This document shows positions 1 to 8,199 of a stretch of 64,000 nt of DNA, piece after piece. Below the pieces are notes generated by a model. It did not search any database and had not been told where the DNA came from. It saw only the letters and a program-made list of their open reading frames with translations. Position 1 is the stretch's first letter, and every line of letters starts with the position of its first letter. Made by a program: the position numbers and the translations under genes. The DNA comes from Sphingomonas oryzagri (lineage in GTDB: Bacteria > Pseudomonadota > Alphaproteobacteria > Sphingomonadales > Sphingomonadaceae), in assembly GCF_029906645.1 (NCBI RefSeq), contig NZ_JARYGZ010000001.1:62001-126000 (forward strand), given 5' to 3'.

Positions 1-322
1 CTTCGGCATGTTCCGCGTGGCGCTGAAGGAGAATGACGAGGGGATCGGCACGGTCGGCTTCGTCAAGCGCGACGGGCTTGACGGGCCGGACCTCGGCTTT
101 GCCTTCCTCCAGGCCCATACCGGCAAGGGCTATGGCCACGAGGCGGCGCGTGCTCTGATGGACTGGGGACGGGAGGCGCTGGACATGCCGCCGCTGCTCG
201 CGATCACGGCGCCCGACAATCACGCCTCCGCCGCGCTGTTGGCGAAACTGGGGTTCCGCGAGGAAGGACGCATCACGCTGCCGACGCACGGCGGCGAGAG
301 CCGGCTGTTCGTGCAGGGCTGA
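1..322 (+). CDS. GNAT-family N-acetyltransferase, C-terminal part
   Basis: This is the C-terminal part of an acetyltransferase cut by the left edge of the window; the reading frame is open from base 2. The visible 105 or so residues hold the acetyl-CoA binding loop (GKGYGHEAARALMDWG, near residue 40 of the visible part) and the late GNAT strand-helix with NHASAALLAKLGF. This is typical of RimJ/RimL-type enzymes that acetylate an amino group of a protein or small molecule. The true start lies upstream and is not visible. The stop overlaps the next start by one base (TGATG), so the two are probably co-transcribed. The substrate cannot be told. Confidence 0.85.
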   Translation, partial: FGMFRVALKENDEGIGTVGFVKRDGLDGPDLGFAFLQAHTGKGYGHEAARALMDWGREALDMPPLLAITAPDNHASAALLAKLGFREEGRITLPTHGGESRLFVQG

Positions 323-663
323 TGCTCCCCCTGCTGCTCGCTCTGGCGACGCCGGACATCGATACGGCGATCACGGACGCGATCGATCCCTGCGCCGCCG
401 CTCGGCGGGAAGGCGGCATCACCGTCTGCGCGCGCACCAAGGAGGAGCAGGATCGCCGCTTCCGCCTGCCGCCGGAGCCTGATCATGGCTTCGATCCGCG
501 GGGATCGGTGGACAGCGTCTCGCGCTCGCGGCACCGGCTGATCGACGGCGACGGCGCCAACACCGATCTGACGCGCGGCTCCTGCAGCGCGGTGGGGGCG
601 AGCGGCTGGACCGGATGCCAGATCAAGAAATGGGGTGAGATGGATCAGCAGAAGGGCTGGTGA
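322..663 (+). CDS. Conserved hypothetical protein, small, possibly secreted
   Basis: A 113-residue protein whose ATG overlaps the stop of the acetyltransferase by one base, which supports both translation and the chosen start. The N-terminus is a short hydrophobic stretch (LPLLLALATP), compatible with a weak signal peptide. The rest is polar, with four cysteines spread along it (Cys at about 24, 37, 87 and 98). No known domain is recognised. The long overlapping frame on the other strand (220-699) has no comparable start context and is treated as a shadow. Function unknown. Confidence 0.6.
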   Translation: MLPLLLALATPDIDTAITDAIDPCAAARREGGITVCARTKEEQDRRFRLPPEPDHGFDPRGSVDSVSRSRHRLIDGDGANTDLTRGSCSAVGASGWTGCQIKKWGEMDQQKGW

Positions 664-719
664 TCGCCGTGCCGCATTGCGCCATTTCCTTTTAACCATG
701 TCGCGCTAAGCTCTGTTTC

Positions 720-1280
720 ATGGGCAGCGTGATCAGTTTCGAGGACCGGGCCGTCGCGACGTTGCGCGCGCGGGTCGCCGAGGTGGAGGAGGCCAATCAG
801 GACCTCATCGCCTTCGCGCGCGGTCACTCGGGCGCGGTCGCCCAGATCCACGGCGCGGTGCTCGCCGCGATCGAGGCGGAGGGCCTCGAACATCTGATAC
901 ATGTCGTCACGCAGGACTGGCCGCAGATGCTGGGCGTCGATGCCGTAGCGCTGGCGCTGTTCGTGGGCGACACCGGCTTCTGCGCGGATGCCGACGGCCT
1001 CCAGATGGTCGAGCCGCGCATGATCGAACATGCCATCGCGGGAATCGAGGGCGTGGTGCTGCGCGGCGTCGAGCGCGGCCACCCGCTGTTCGGCCCCGCC
1101 GCGACTCTGATCCGGGCCGAGGCGTTGATCCGGCTGGAGAATCCCGCGCCGTTGCCTTGTGGCCTGATCGCTCTGGGGCAACGCGCCGAGCAGCGGTTCG
1201 AGACCCGTCATGGCTCCGAACTGCTGGCCTTTCTCGGCAGCATACTGGCGCGTATGGTCGGGCGGTGGCTGCTCCCCTGA
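720..1280 (+). CDS. DUF484 family protein
   Basis: A 186-residue protein with a short coiled N-terminal helix (about residues 10-30, ARVAEVEEANQDLIAFARGH) followed by a GAF-like fold. This is the arrangement of the DUF484 family. In many proteobacteria DUF484 genes lie just upstream of the tyrosine recombinase xerC, as here. A role linked to chromosome-dimer resolution has been suggested from this context but the biochemical function is not known. The coding end overlaps the likely xerC start by 16 bases, which points to a two-gene operon. Confidence 0.85.
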   Translation: MGSVISFEDRAVATLRARVAEVEEANQDLIAFARGHSGAVAQIHGAVLAAIEAEGLEHLIHVVTQDWPQMLGVDAVALALFVGDTGFCADADGLQMVEPRMIEHAIAGIEGVVLRGVERGHPLFGPAATLIRAEALIRLENPAPLPCGLIALGQRAEQRFETRHGSELLAFLGSILARMVGRWLLP

Positions 1281-2185
1281 CATTAGATGACCATCCGGCA
1301 CGGATGACCGCCGCCGCTTTCGCTGATCACCTCCGCCGCGACCGCCTGCGCTCCGCCCATACGGTGCGGGCCTATCTGGCAACGGCCCACCGGTTGATCG
1401 CATTCCTTGGCCGACATCGCGGCGAGAGCATCGACGATGACATCCTTCGTTCGATCGAACCGGCCGACCTGCGCGCCTATCTCGCCCAGCGCCGTTCTGA
1501 AGGGCTGACCAACGCTTCGGCCGCGCGCGAACTGTCGGCGGTGCGCACCTTTCTTGGCTTCGTGAAGGGCGTGGGCGCCGCGATCCCGCGCGTGCAGGCG
1601 CCCCGCGTCAAACGCGGCGTGCCGCGCCCCGTCGCGCCCGCCGATGCCAGGGCGCTGGCCGAGGACGCGTCCGACGCGCATGATGTCCCCTGGCTCGCGG
1701 CGCGCGATCTGGCGGTGCTGCTGCTGCTCTATGGGGCGGGCTTGCGCGTCGGCGAGGCGATGGGGCTGGATGCCGGGCTTCTGCCGCTCGGCGAGGCCAT
1801 CACCGTCACCGGCAAGGGCAACAAGGCGCGTGTCGTGCCGCTGCTGCCAGTCGTCCGCGATGCGATCACCGCTTATGCCGATCTCTGCCCCTATCCGCTG
1901 GGCAAGGGCGTCGTGCTGTTCCGGGGCGCCAAGGGCGGTCCGCTCGATGCCGCGATCGTTCGTCGCGCGGTGCGGGCCGCGCGGGGGCGGCTGGGTTTGC
2001 CCGAGCGGACCACGCCCCACGCGCTGCGCCACAGCTTCGCCACCCACCTGCTCGGGCGCGGGGCGGACCTGCGCCAGCTGCAGGAACTGCTCGGCCATGC
2101 CAGCCTCTCCTCCACCCAGATCTACACGGCGGTGGATGCTGCGCATCTGATGGACGTCTATCGGGCCGCGCATCCCAGGGCGTGA
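1265..2185 (+). CDS. xerC: Tyrosine recombinase XerC
   Basis: Site-specific tyrosine recombinase of the XerC/XerD type, which resolves chromosome dimers at dif. The N-terminal SAM-like DNA-binding domain (RSAHTVRAYLATAHRL) is followed by the catalytic domain with the expected residues: Arg in GAGLRVGEAMGL, Lys in TGKGNKARVVPL, HALRHSFATHLL (H-x2-R), LLGHASLSST and the nucleophile Tyr in STQIYT. The start is uncertain: GTG at 1265 gives 306 residues and overlaps DUF484, while ATG at 1304 gives 293. An upstream extension to 1157 would run through the DUF484 gene and is unlikely. No mobile-element genes lie nearby, so this is the housekeeping recombinase rather than a phage or island integrase. 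Confidence 0.93.
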   Translation: MAAPLTLDDHPARMTAAAFADHLRRDRLRSAHTVRAYLATAHRLIAFLGRHRGESIDDDILRSIEPADLRAYLAQRRSEGLTNASAARELSAVRTFLGFVKGVGAAIPRVQAPRVKRGVPRPVAPADARALAEDASDAHDVPWLAARDLAVLLLLYGAGLRVGEAMGLDAGLLPLGEAITVTGKGNKARVVPLLPVVRDAITAYADLCPYPLGKGVVLFRGAKGGPLDAAIVRRAVRAARGRLGLPERTTPHALRHSFATHLLGRGADLRQLQELLGHASLSSTQIYTAVDAAHLMDVYRAAHPRA

Positions 2186-2235
2186 CCTTCCGGCACGCGC
2201 CTGAAACATCCCGGAAAAATATTTTCAGACCCTCT

Positions 2236-2262
2236 TAAAGTTTCAGCGCAGCCGTCGTTACC
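2236..2262 (+). promoter_or_regulatory. Candidate flagellar sigma-28 promoter before flgM
   Basis: The octamer TAAAGTTT at 2236-2243 matches the -35 consensus of sigma-28 (FliA) promoters at all eight positions. The -10 is less clear: at the usual 11-base spacing the sequence is TCGTTACC, which matches GCCGATAA poorly, while GCCG occurs only 7 bases downstream. It lies 36 bases before the flgM start and follows the xerC stop, so it is well placed. Treat it as a half-supported site. Confidence 0.35.
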
Positions 2263-2298
2263 GGTGTGAGAGAACACCTCTTACGCAGGAAAACGGGC

Positions 2299-2598
2299 AT
2301 GGACGGCATCGACAAGGCAGGGGGAGCAACCGACGTTTCGCGGCTGCGGCCGTCGTCGGTCCAACCCACTCAGGCGGCGGCTCCGGTAGCCGCGGCACAG
2401 GCCAAGGTGGTCGCCGACAGCGGCCTCTCCGAAGCCTTCGCCGCGCTTGCCGATGCCGGCGCGCCGGTCGACGGCAAGAAGGTCGACGCGATCAAGTCGC
2501 TCATTCAGTCGGGGGCCTATCCCATCGATCCGCAGAAGATCGCGGCGAAGATGGTGGCGCTCGACTTTCCCGAGCGCGGCGAGAGCGCCGACGCCTGA
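2299..2598 (+). CDS. flgM: Anti-sigma-28 factor FlgM
   Basis: A 99-residue protein with the C-terminal FlgM signature: VDGKKVDAIKSLIQSGAY followed by PIDPQKIAAKMVALD (about residues 55-90). FlgM holds the flagellar sigma factor FliA inactive until the hook-basal body is complete, when it is exported. The N-terminal half is low-complexity and disordered (Ala, Gln, Pro rich), as is normal for exported FlgM. The ATG at 2299 is preferred over an in-frame GTG at 2266 because it has an AGGAAA ribosome site and gives normal FlgM length. No other flagellar gene is in the window, so it sits apart from the main cluster. Confidence 0.9.
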   Translation: MDGIDKAGGATDVSRLRPSSVQPTQAAAPVAAAQAKVVADSGLSEAFAALADAGAPVDGKKVDAIKSLIQSGAYPIDPQKIAAKMVALDFPERGESADA

Positions 2599-2623
2599 CA
2601 GGCGACGAAAGAAGCGGGGACGA

Positions 2624-3577
2624 TCAGGCGCGGGCCTTCACCCGCGCCTCGATGGCCTCCCAGATGATGGCCGGTGTATCGGTGCCATTGAACTTGTCGA
2701 TGGCGACGATGCCCGTGGGGGACGTGACGTTGATCTCGGTCAGATAGCCGGCGATCACGTCGATCCCGACGAACACCAGCCCCCGCTTGGCGAGCTCTGG
2801 GCCTAGAGCCTCGCAAATCTCCAGCTCGCGCGCCGTCAGCTCGGTCTGCGCGCCCGATCCGCCGACCGCGAGGTTGGAGCGGATCTCGCCCTTCTTCGGC
2901 AGGCGATTGACCGCGCCGGCCGGCTTGCCGTCCACCAGCACGATGCGCTTGTCCCCCAGCGCCACGTCGGGGAGGAACGCCTGCACCATGAACGGCTCGC
3001 GCCACACCTGGCCGAACAACTCGGTCAGCGCGGCGAGGTTCGCGTCCTTCTTTCCCACGTGGAAGACGGCCGATCCGGCGTTGCCGTAGAGCGGCTTCAC
3101 CACGACTTCGCCATGCGCCTCGTGGAAGGCGCGTGCCTCGTCCAGCCGGCGGGTGATGAGCGTCGGCGGCATGAACTGCGCATAATCGAGCACGAACAGC
3201 TTTTCCGGCGCATTGCGGACGGAAGCCGGGTCGTTGACCACCAGGGTCTCGTGCTGGATGCGCTCCAGCAGGTGCGTCGCGGTGATGTAGGCGAGGTCGA
3301 ACGGCGGATCCTGCCGCATCAGCACCACGTCCGTATCCGCGCCGAGATCGAGCAGCTTCGGCTCACCGAACGTGAAGTGATCGCCGGCGACGCGCTGGAC
3401 GGTCACCGGGCGGGCGGGCGCATAGACGCGGCCGTCGCGATAGGAGAGGTCGCCGGCCGCATAGTGATAGAGCGTGTGGCCGCGCGCCTGTGCGGACAGC
3501 ATCACGGCGAAGGTGGAATCGCCCGCGATGTTGATGCCCTCCATGGGGTCCATCTGGACGGCGACGGTGAGCGACAT
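2624..3577 (-). CDS. gshB: Glutathione synthetase
   Basis: ATP-grasp ligase that joins glycine to gamma-glutamylcysteine in the last step of glutathione synthesis, in the cytoplasm. At 317 residues it has normal length. Seen features are the N-terminal MDPMEGINIAGDSTF segment, MRQDPPFDLAY near residue 90, the ATP-grasp loop KPLYGNAGSAVF near 160, and the metal/ATP site IDVIAGYLTEINVTSPTG near 275. It is the last gene of an rsmI-yraN-gshB run on the minus strand, a common alphaproteobacterial order, although here a palindromic repeat separates it from yraN. Its end faces flgM across 25 bases. Confidence 0.96.
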   Translation of the reverse strand: MSLTVAVQMDPMEGINIAGDSTFAVMLSAQARGHTLYHYAAGDLSYRDGRVYAPARPVTVQRVAGDHFTFGEPKLLDLGADTDVVLMRQDPPFDLAYITATHLLERIQHETLVVNDPASVRNAPEKLFVLDYAQFMPPTLITRRLDEARAFHEAHGEVVVKPLYGNAGSAVFHVGKKDANLAALTELFGQVWREPFMVQAFLPDVALGDKRIVLVDGKPAGAVNRLPKKGEIRSNLAVGGSGAQTELTARELEICEALGPELAKRGLVFVGIDVIAGYLTEINVTSPTGIVAIDKFNGTDTPAIIWEAIEARVKARA

Positions 3578-3590
3578 GGACTACCCCTTC

Positions 3591-3671
3591 CGTTCGTCCC
3601 CAGCGAAGTCGAGGGACGTGCAGCGGACGCTGCGTCTGTGGCCCGTACCTCGACTTCGCTCGGCACGAACG
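3591..3671. repeat. Palindromic intergenic repeat (REP-like)
   Basis: Two imperfect inverted arms, 3591-3614 and 3648-3671, pair over about 24 bases; the arms carry AGCGAAGTCGAGG and its complement CCTCGACTTCGCT. The centre holds a smaller hairpin (GCAGCGGACGCTGC). It fills the gap between gshB and yraN. The GCGAAGTCGA core is familiar from repeats scattered in sphingomonad genomes. It could fold as RNA in the rsmI-yraN-gshB transcript and dampen gshB expression. Confidence 0.75.
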
Positions 3672-3698
3672 GCGAGGTAGGGGCGGGCGGCGGGATTG

Positions 3699-4049
3699 TC
3701 ACCCCTGCCAGACATGCTCCAGATGCTTCGGCAGCTTTCCGGGCGCGATCAGCACGGCGTCGATGCGGATGTCGTCGCCGGGCCGGGCGTAGCGCGGGAT
3801 CAGCATTTCGGCCGCCGCCGCCACCCGCACCAGCCGCTGGCGATCGAGGGCGAGATCCAGCGCCGCTTGGTCCTTGCGGCTCTTCACCTCGACGAAGGCG
3901 ACGAGGCCGGGCTTGCGCATCACGATGTCCACCTCTCCCGCCGGCGTGCGCACACGGCGATCGAGGATCGTCCAGCCCTTGAGGCGAAGGAAGTTGGCGG
4001 CGATCGTCTCGGCGACCCGGCCGCTCGCTTCCGCCGCCTGCCGCGTCAC
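3699..4049 (-). CDS. yraN: YraN family (UPF0102) endonuclease-like protein
   Basis: A 116-residue protein of the UPF0102/YraN family, a Holliday-junction-resolvase-like nuclease fold. The core motif is visible: AAnFLRLKGWTILDRRVRT, then GEVDIVMRKPGLVAFVEVK, where Glu/Asp and the VEVK lysine correspond to the metal-binding and catalytic positions of the fold. Its ATG overlaps the rsmI stop by four bases, so translation is coupled. The family's physiological role is not established; linkage to rsmI is widely conserved. Confidence 0.93.
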   Translation of the reverse strand: MTRQAAEASGRVAETIAANFLRLKGWTILDRRVRTPAGEVDIVMRKPGLVAFVEVKSRKDQAALDLALDRQRLVRVAAAAEMLIPRYARPGDDIRIDAVLIAPGKLPKHLEHVWQG

Positions 4050-4879
4050 GCCTTCAGTTCCAGCGCGCGGTTATAGAGATCGTGGCGGTCGAGGCCGGTC
4101 GCCGCCGCGACCTCCTTGGCCGCTTTGGCGACGGGCAGTCGCTCCAGCGCCTCGCGCAGCAGCGCATCGAGATCGTCCACCTGCGGCGGCGGTGCCTCGC
4201 CGGGTGGGCCGACGACGATCACGATCTCACCCTTGGGGCCTTGTTCGGCATAGCGTTCGGCCAGCTCGGCGAGCGTGCCGGTGACACATTCCTCGAACGC
4301 CTTGCTGATTTCGCGGGCCACCGCCCCGTCGCGCTCGCCCAAGCCCTTGGCCAGCGCCGCCAGCGTCGCGCCCAGCCTCGGCCCGCTTTCGTACAGGACG
4401 AGGCTCGCCCTGATCGCGGCCACCTCGGCGATGGCGTCGGCCTTCGCTTTCTCCTTGGACGGCAGGAAGCCGATGAACAGGAAGCGGTCGGTCGGCAGGC
4501 CCGCCAGCGTCAGCGCGGCGATGGCGGCGCTGGGACCGGGGATGGTGACGATATGCGCGCCCGCCGCCCGCGCGTCGCGCACCAGCTTGAAGCCGGGATC
4601 CGAGATCATCGGCGTGCCGGCGTCCGAGACGAGCGCGATCGCCTCGCTGCGCATCCGCTCGATCAGGCCGGGGCGCACGCGATCGGCATTGTGGTCGTGA
4701 TAGGGGGTCATCGGCCGCTCGGCGCCGATGTGGCGGAGCAGCTTGGCGGTGACGCGGGTGTCCTCCGCCGCGATCAGGTCGGCGCGCGACAGGATGTCGG
4801 CGGCGCGCGGGGAGAGGTCTCCGAGATTGCCGATCGGGGTCGCGACGATGTAGAGGCCGGGGGCGAGAGGATCGGTCAT
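4046..4879 (-). CDS. rsmI: 16S rRNA (cytidine-1402 2'-O) methyltransferase RsmI
   Basis: SAM-dependent tetrapyrrole-methylase-fold enzyme that methylates the ribose of C1402 in 16S rRNA. Family motifs are clear: YIVATPIGNLGDLSPRA at the N-terminus, EDTRVTAKLL near 42, SDAGTPMISDPG near 80, GPSAAIAALTLAGLPTDRF near 115 and FIGFLPSK. The ATG at 4879 (277 residues) begins the conserved domain just upstream; an in-frame ATG at 4891 is possible. A much longer upstream extension would overlap the divergent lipoprotein gene. The 5' end lies only 10 bases from the start of that gene. Confidence 0.95.
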   Translation of the reverse strand: MTDPLAPGLYIVATPIGNLGDLSPRAADILSRADLIAAEDTRVTAKLLRHIGAERPMTPYHDHNADRVRPGLIERMRSEAIALVSDAGTPMISDPGFKLVRDARAAGAHIVTIPGPSAAIAALTLAGLPTDRFLFIGFLPSKEKAKADAIAEVAAIRASLVLYESGPRLGATLAALAKGLGERDGAVAREISKAFEECVTGTLAELAERYAEQGPKGEIVIVVGPPGEAPPPQVDDLDALLREALERLPVAKAAKEVAAATGLDRHDLYNRALELKA

Positions 4880-4889
4880 AGGGGATTTC

Positions 4890-6077
4890 ATGGCAGACGG
4901 ACTGGCGACGCCGCAACCGGCGAAGCGCTCTATGACACGACGGGCCGCCGGCCTGATGGTGGCGATGCTCCTCGCGGGCTGCTCCACCGTGGTGCCGAAA
5001 GGGCCGCAGCAGACGCCGCCGCCGCCGCCCAAACAGACCGGCAGCCAAACGGGTCGCTTGCCCGAAGATCAGCGCGACCGCGTCGCGGTGCTGGTGCCGC
5101 TGAGCGGCGCAGAGGCCGGCATCGGCCAGTCGATCGCCAACGCCGCCAACATGGCGTTGATCGATTCGGGCGGGCAGGGCGTGCGCCTCACCATGTACGA
5201 CACCTCCACCGGAGCGGCGCTCGCGGCGCAGAAGGCGCTCGCCGAAGGCAACAAGCTGATCCTTGGCCCGCTGTTGTCCGACGACGTGCGCGCAGTGGCG
5301 CCGATCGCCGCCGCCCAGCATGTGCCGGTGCTGGCCTTTTCCAACGACGTCACCGTCGCCGGCAACGGCGTCTACCTGCTGGGCTTCACGCCGACCGAAT
5401 CGGTGGATCGCGTCATCTCCTACGCCAAGGAACGCGGATTGAGCCGGCTTGCGGCGCTGGTGCCCAACGGCGTTTACGGTCGCCGCGCATCGAACGCGAT
5501 GCTGCGTGCGGCCGAAGGCGCCGGGGCGACGGTCGTCTCGATGCAGAGCTACGATCGCTCGCCGGCTTCGCTCGCCACCGCGATCAAGCGGCTGGGCGAC
5601 CCCAAGGGCTATGACGCGCTGCTGATCGCCGACAGCGGCCGGATCGCGCTGGTCGCGGCGCCGCTGGTGCGCAAGTCCGGCTCGTCGGCGAAGCTGCTCG
5701 GCACCGAACTCTGGAACACCGAGCCGCAACTTGCTGCCAGCAAGCTGATGAGCGGCGCCTGGTTCGCGGCGGTGTCCGACGGGCTCTATTCGCAGTTCGC
5801 CGCCAAATATCGCTCGCGCTTCGGCAAGGGGCCGTATCGCCTCTCCAGCCTCGGCTACGATTCGGTGCTGCTCGCGGTGCGCATCTCGGCGGACTGGAAG
5901 GCGGGCACCGATTTCCCGCAGGGGCGGCTGAGCGACAAGGGTGGCTTCTCGGGCGTCGATGGCGCCTTCCGCTTCGACCATGACGGTATCGCCGAACGGA
6001 TGCTGGAGGTGAAGCAGATCGGCACGGGCGGCGTGACCGTGGTGTCGCCCGCCCCGCAGGGTTTCGGAGACCAATAA
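4890..6077 (+). CDS. LpoA/LppC-like penicillin-binding-protein activator, lipoprotein
   Basis: A 395-residue lipoprotein with a periplasmic-binding-protein (receptor-ligand) fold. The lipobox LLAGC puts the lipidated Cys at residue 31 when the ATG at 4890 is used; this ATG has an AGGGG ribosome site. ATG at 4932 is an alternative with a shorter signal peptide. After a Pro/Gln-rich linker the domain runs from about residue 60: VAVLVPLSGAEAGIGQSIANA, then LILGPLLSDDV. Placement next to rsmI and yraN matches the LpoA gene of other proteobacteria, where it activates PBP1A in peptidoglycan synthesis. That role here is inferred. Confidence 0.85.
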   Translation: MADGLATPQPAKRSMTRRAAGLMVAMLLAGCSTVVPKGPQQTPPPPPKQTGSQTGRLPEDQRDRVAVLVPLSGAEAGIGQSIANAANMALIDSGGQGVRLTMYDTSTGAALAAQKALAEGNKLILGPLLSDDVRAVAPIAAAQHVPVLAFSNDVTVAGNGVYLLGFTPTESVDRVISYAKERGLSRLAALVPNGVYGRRASNAMLRAAEGAGATVVSMQSYDRSPASLATAIKRLGDPKGYDALLIADSGRIALVAAPLVRKSGSSAKLLGTELWNTEPQLAASKLMSGAWFAAVSDGLYSQFAAKYRSRFGKGPYRLSSLGYDSVLLAVRISADWKAGTDFPQGRLSDKGGFSGVDGAFRFDHDGIAERMLEVKQIGTGGVTVVSPAPQGFGDQ

Positions 6078-6095
6078 CCGCAGGGGAGACGTGTC

Positions 6096-6458
6096 GTGAG
6101 CTATGTCCAGGGCTTCTTGATACCGGTGCCGGTAGCGAAAAAGGATGCGTACCGGGACATGGCCGCGACGACCGCGCCTTTCTTCATGGAATATGGCGCG
6201 ACGCGGATCGTCGAGACGTGGGGCGACAACCTGCCCGACGGCAAGACGACAGACTTCCGCAAGGCGGTGAAGGCCGAGGAAGGCGAGAACGTCGTCTTCT
6301 CGTGGATCGTCTGGCCGGACAAGGCGACGGCCGATGCGGCGCACGAAAAGATCTGGTCCGATCCCCGGATGCCCGAACCGGACGGTCCGATCCCGTTCGA
6401 CGGCAAACGGATGATCTATGGTGGCTTCGTGCCGATCTTCGATACCGACGAGGGCTAG
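6096..6458 (+). CDS. DUF1428 family protein (YbaA-like)
   Basis: A 120-residue protein with the features of the DUF1428/YbaA family, a ferredoxin-like alpha-beta fold of unknown function. It begins MSYVQGFLIPVP and has EYGATRIVETWGD, VVFSWIVWPDKATADAA and PFDGKRMIYGGFVPI. The start is GTG at 6096, 18 bases after the upstream gene, with GGGGAG upstream. The stop TAG is shared on the other strand with the hemW stop (CTAG at 6455-6458). Confidence 0.88.
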   Translation: MSYVQGFLIPVPVAKKDAYRDMAATTAPFFMEYGATRIVETWGDNLPDGKTTDFRKAVKAEEGENVVFSWIVWPDKATADAAHEKIWSDPRMPEPDGPIPFDGKRMIYGGFVPIFDTDEG

Positions 6459-7594
6459 CGCACGATCTCGGCGAGGATGCCGTCGAGCAACAGCATCCCG
6501 GCCTCGCGCACCGTGAGGTGGTCGCCCTCACGGACGATCAGGCCATGGATGGACAGGCGGTCGATCGCGGGCTGATCGATGATCGCATCGATCGACAATC
6601 CCGTCTCTGTCGCGATCCGCGCGAGATCGAGCCCCTCATCGAGACGCAGCCCCATCAGCAGGGCTTCCTCTGCGCGCGTGAAGGGGGCAAGCGGTTCCTC
6701 GCTCTCGAGACCATGGCCGTTGCGCGCGACCGCCTCCAGCCAGTTCTCAGGCTTCTTGCGGCGCAGGCTGGCGAGATGGCCGCGCCGCCCGTGTGCACCG
6801 GGGCCGACGCCCAGATAGTCGCGATAGCGCCAGTAAGCGAGATTGTGGCGGCTCTCCGCGCCCGGCCGGGCGTGGTTGGAGATTTCGTAGGCGGGGATGC
6901 CGGCCTCCGCGGTCACCGCGCGGGTAATCTCGAACAGGTGCGCGGCCTCGTCCGAACCGAGCGTCGGGAGTTCGCCCTTGGCGGCCAGCGCGGCGAAGCG
7001 CGTGCCCGGCTCGATGGTCAGCTGGTAGAGCGAGAGATGCTCGGTGCCGAAGCTCAGCGCCTGGCCGAGTTCGGCCAGCCATTGCGCCTCGGACTGATCG
7101 GGACGCGCATAGATCAGGTCCACGCTGACCCGCCGGAACGCGGCCTGTGCGGTATCGAGCGCGGCGAGGCTTTCGGCGACGCCATGCGCGCGACCGAGGA
7201 AGTGCAGCGCCCGGTCGTCCAGCGCCTGCAGACCGAGCGACACGCGGTTCACACCCGCCGAGGCAAGGGCATGGAAATTCGCCGCCTCCACCGAGGACGG
7301 GTTGGCCTCCAGCGTGATCTCGATGCCGGGCGCGAAGCCCCAGTGGCGCTCGGCCGCGTCCAGCACCGCCGCCACGGTGGCGGGCGCCATCAGCGAAGGC
7401 GTGCCGCCGCCGAAGAAGATCGATCCGAGCGGCCGCCCCGGCGTCAGCGCAGCCTCATGTGCGAGATCGGCGAGCAGCGCGTCGCGCCACGCCGCCTCGT
7501 CGATCTCCGCGCGGACGTGGCTGTTGAAGTCGCAATAGGGGCATTTGGAAACGCAGAACGGCCAGTGGACGTAGAGCGCGAGCGGCTCGCCCAC
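6455..7594 (-). CDS. hemW: Radical SAM heme chaperone HemW
   Basis: A 379-residue radical SAM protein. The 4Fe-4S cysteines are in CVSKCPYCDFN (about residues 14-24), followed by FFGGGTPSLM, EANPSS near 120, GVNRVSLGLQALDD and the HemN-type C-terminal domain. The class was long annotated as oxygen-independent coproporphyrinogen oxidase, but HemW members are heme chaperones. It has the HemW pattern CxxxCxxCxF and is near the 380-residue HemW length. It ends the rph-rdgB-hemW operon, two bases after rdgB. Confidence 0.93.
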   Translation of the reverse strand: MGEPLALYVHWPFCVSKCPYCDFNSHVRAEIDEAAWRDALLADLAHEAALTPGRPLGSIFFGGGTPSLMAPATVAAVLDAAERHWGFAPGIEITLEANPSSVEAANFHALASAGVNRVSLGLQALDDRALHFLGRAHGVAESLAALDTAQAAFRRVSVDLIYARPDQSEAQWLAELGQALSFGTEHLSLYQLTIEPGTRFAALAAKGELPTLGSDEAAHLFEITRAVTAEAGIPAYEISNHARPGAESRHNLAYWRYRDYLGVGPGAHGRRGHLASLRRKKPENWLEAVARNGHGLESEEPLAPFTRAEEALLMGLRLDEGLDLARIATETGLSIDAIIDQPAIDRLSIHGLIVREGDHLTVREAGMLLLDGILAEIVR

Positions 7595-7596
7595 GA

Positions 7597-8199
7597 TCAG
7601 AACACGGCCGCCACCAGCTTGCGGAAGGCGTCCGCGCGGTGGCTCATGGCGTGCTTCTTGTCCGGGTCCATCTCGCCGAAGGTGATGTCATGGTGCCACG
7701 GCTGGAACACGGGATCGTAGCCGAAGCCCTTGTCTCCGCGCGGCGGCCAGACGAGGTGGCCGTCGACCCGACCCTCTACCGTCACGATATGCCCGTCCGG
7801 CCAGCACAGCGACAGCGCGCAGACGAAATGGGCGTCGCGGCCCGCATCCGGTCCCTTGGCGGCGAGGTTGCGCTCGACCAGCTCCATCGCCCGGCCGAAA
7901 TCCTTGGACGGCCCCGCCCAGCGCGCCGAGAAGATGCCGGGATCGCCGCCCAGTGCTTCCACGCAAAGCCCGCTGTCGTCGGCCAGCGCGGGGAGGCCGG
8001 TGAGGTCGGCCGAGAAGCGCGCCTTCAGCTCGGCATTGGCGGCGAAGGTCGTTCCGGTCTCTTCCGGTTCCGGCACGTCCAGCTCGCCGGCCGATACGAT
8101 GTCCATGCCATAGGGGCCGAGCAGGGCGGCGATCTCTGGGATCTTGCCCTTGTTGTGGCTGGCGATCACCAGCCGGCCCGGCTCCAGCCGGCGCTTCAC
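7597..8199 (-). CDS. rdgB: XTP/dITP diphosphatase (RdgB/HAM1)
   Basis: House-cleaning nucleoside triphosphate pyrophosphatase that hydrolyses dITP, XTP and related non-canonical purine nucleotides to keep them out of DNA. The 200-residue protein has the substrate-binding [10 protein letters not shown] motif near residue 14, [13 protein letters not shown] near 70 with the metal-binding Asp pair, FSARWAG, and [10 protein letters not shown] plus SHRADAF at the C-terminus. Its ATG overlaps the rph stop by four bases, and hemW follows two bases on. Confidence 0.96.
   Translation of the reverse strand: MKRRLEPGRLVIASHNKGKIPEIAALLGPYGMDIVSAGELDVPEPEETGTTFAANAELKARFSADLTGLPALADDSGLCVEALGGDPGIFSARWAGPSKDFGRAMELVERNLAAKGPDAGRDAHFVCALSLCWPDGHIVTVEGRVDGHLVWPPRGDKGFGYDPVFQPWHHDITFGEMDPDKKHAMSHRADAFRKLVAAVF

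Noticed and set aside
1157-2185. XerC as integrase of a genomic island or phage
   Set aside because: It is paired with DUF484 as in housekeeping loci, has XerC length and motifs, and no phage, attachment repeats or mobile genes lie within the window.
4227-6344. A 705-codon open frame on the minus strand across rsmI and the lipoprotein gene
   Set aside because: Composition is Arg/His/Gln-rich with no fold motif and it lies antisense to well-supported genes; a GC-rich shadow.
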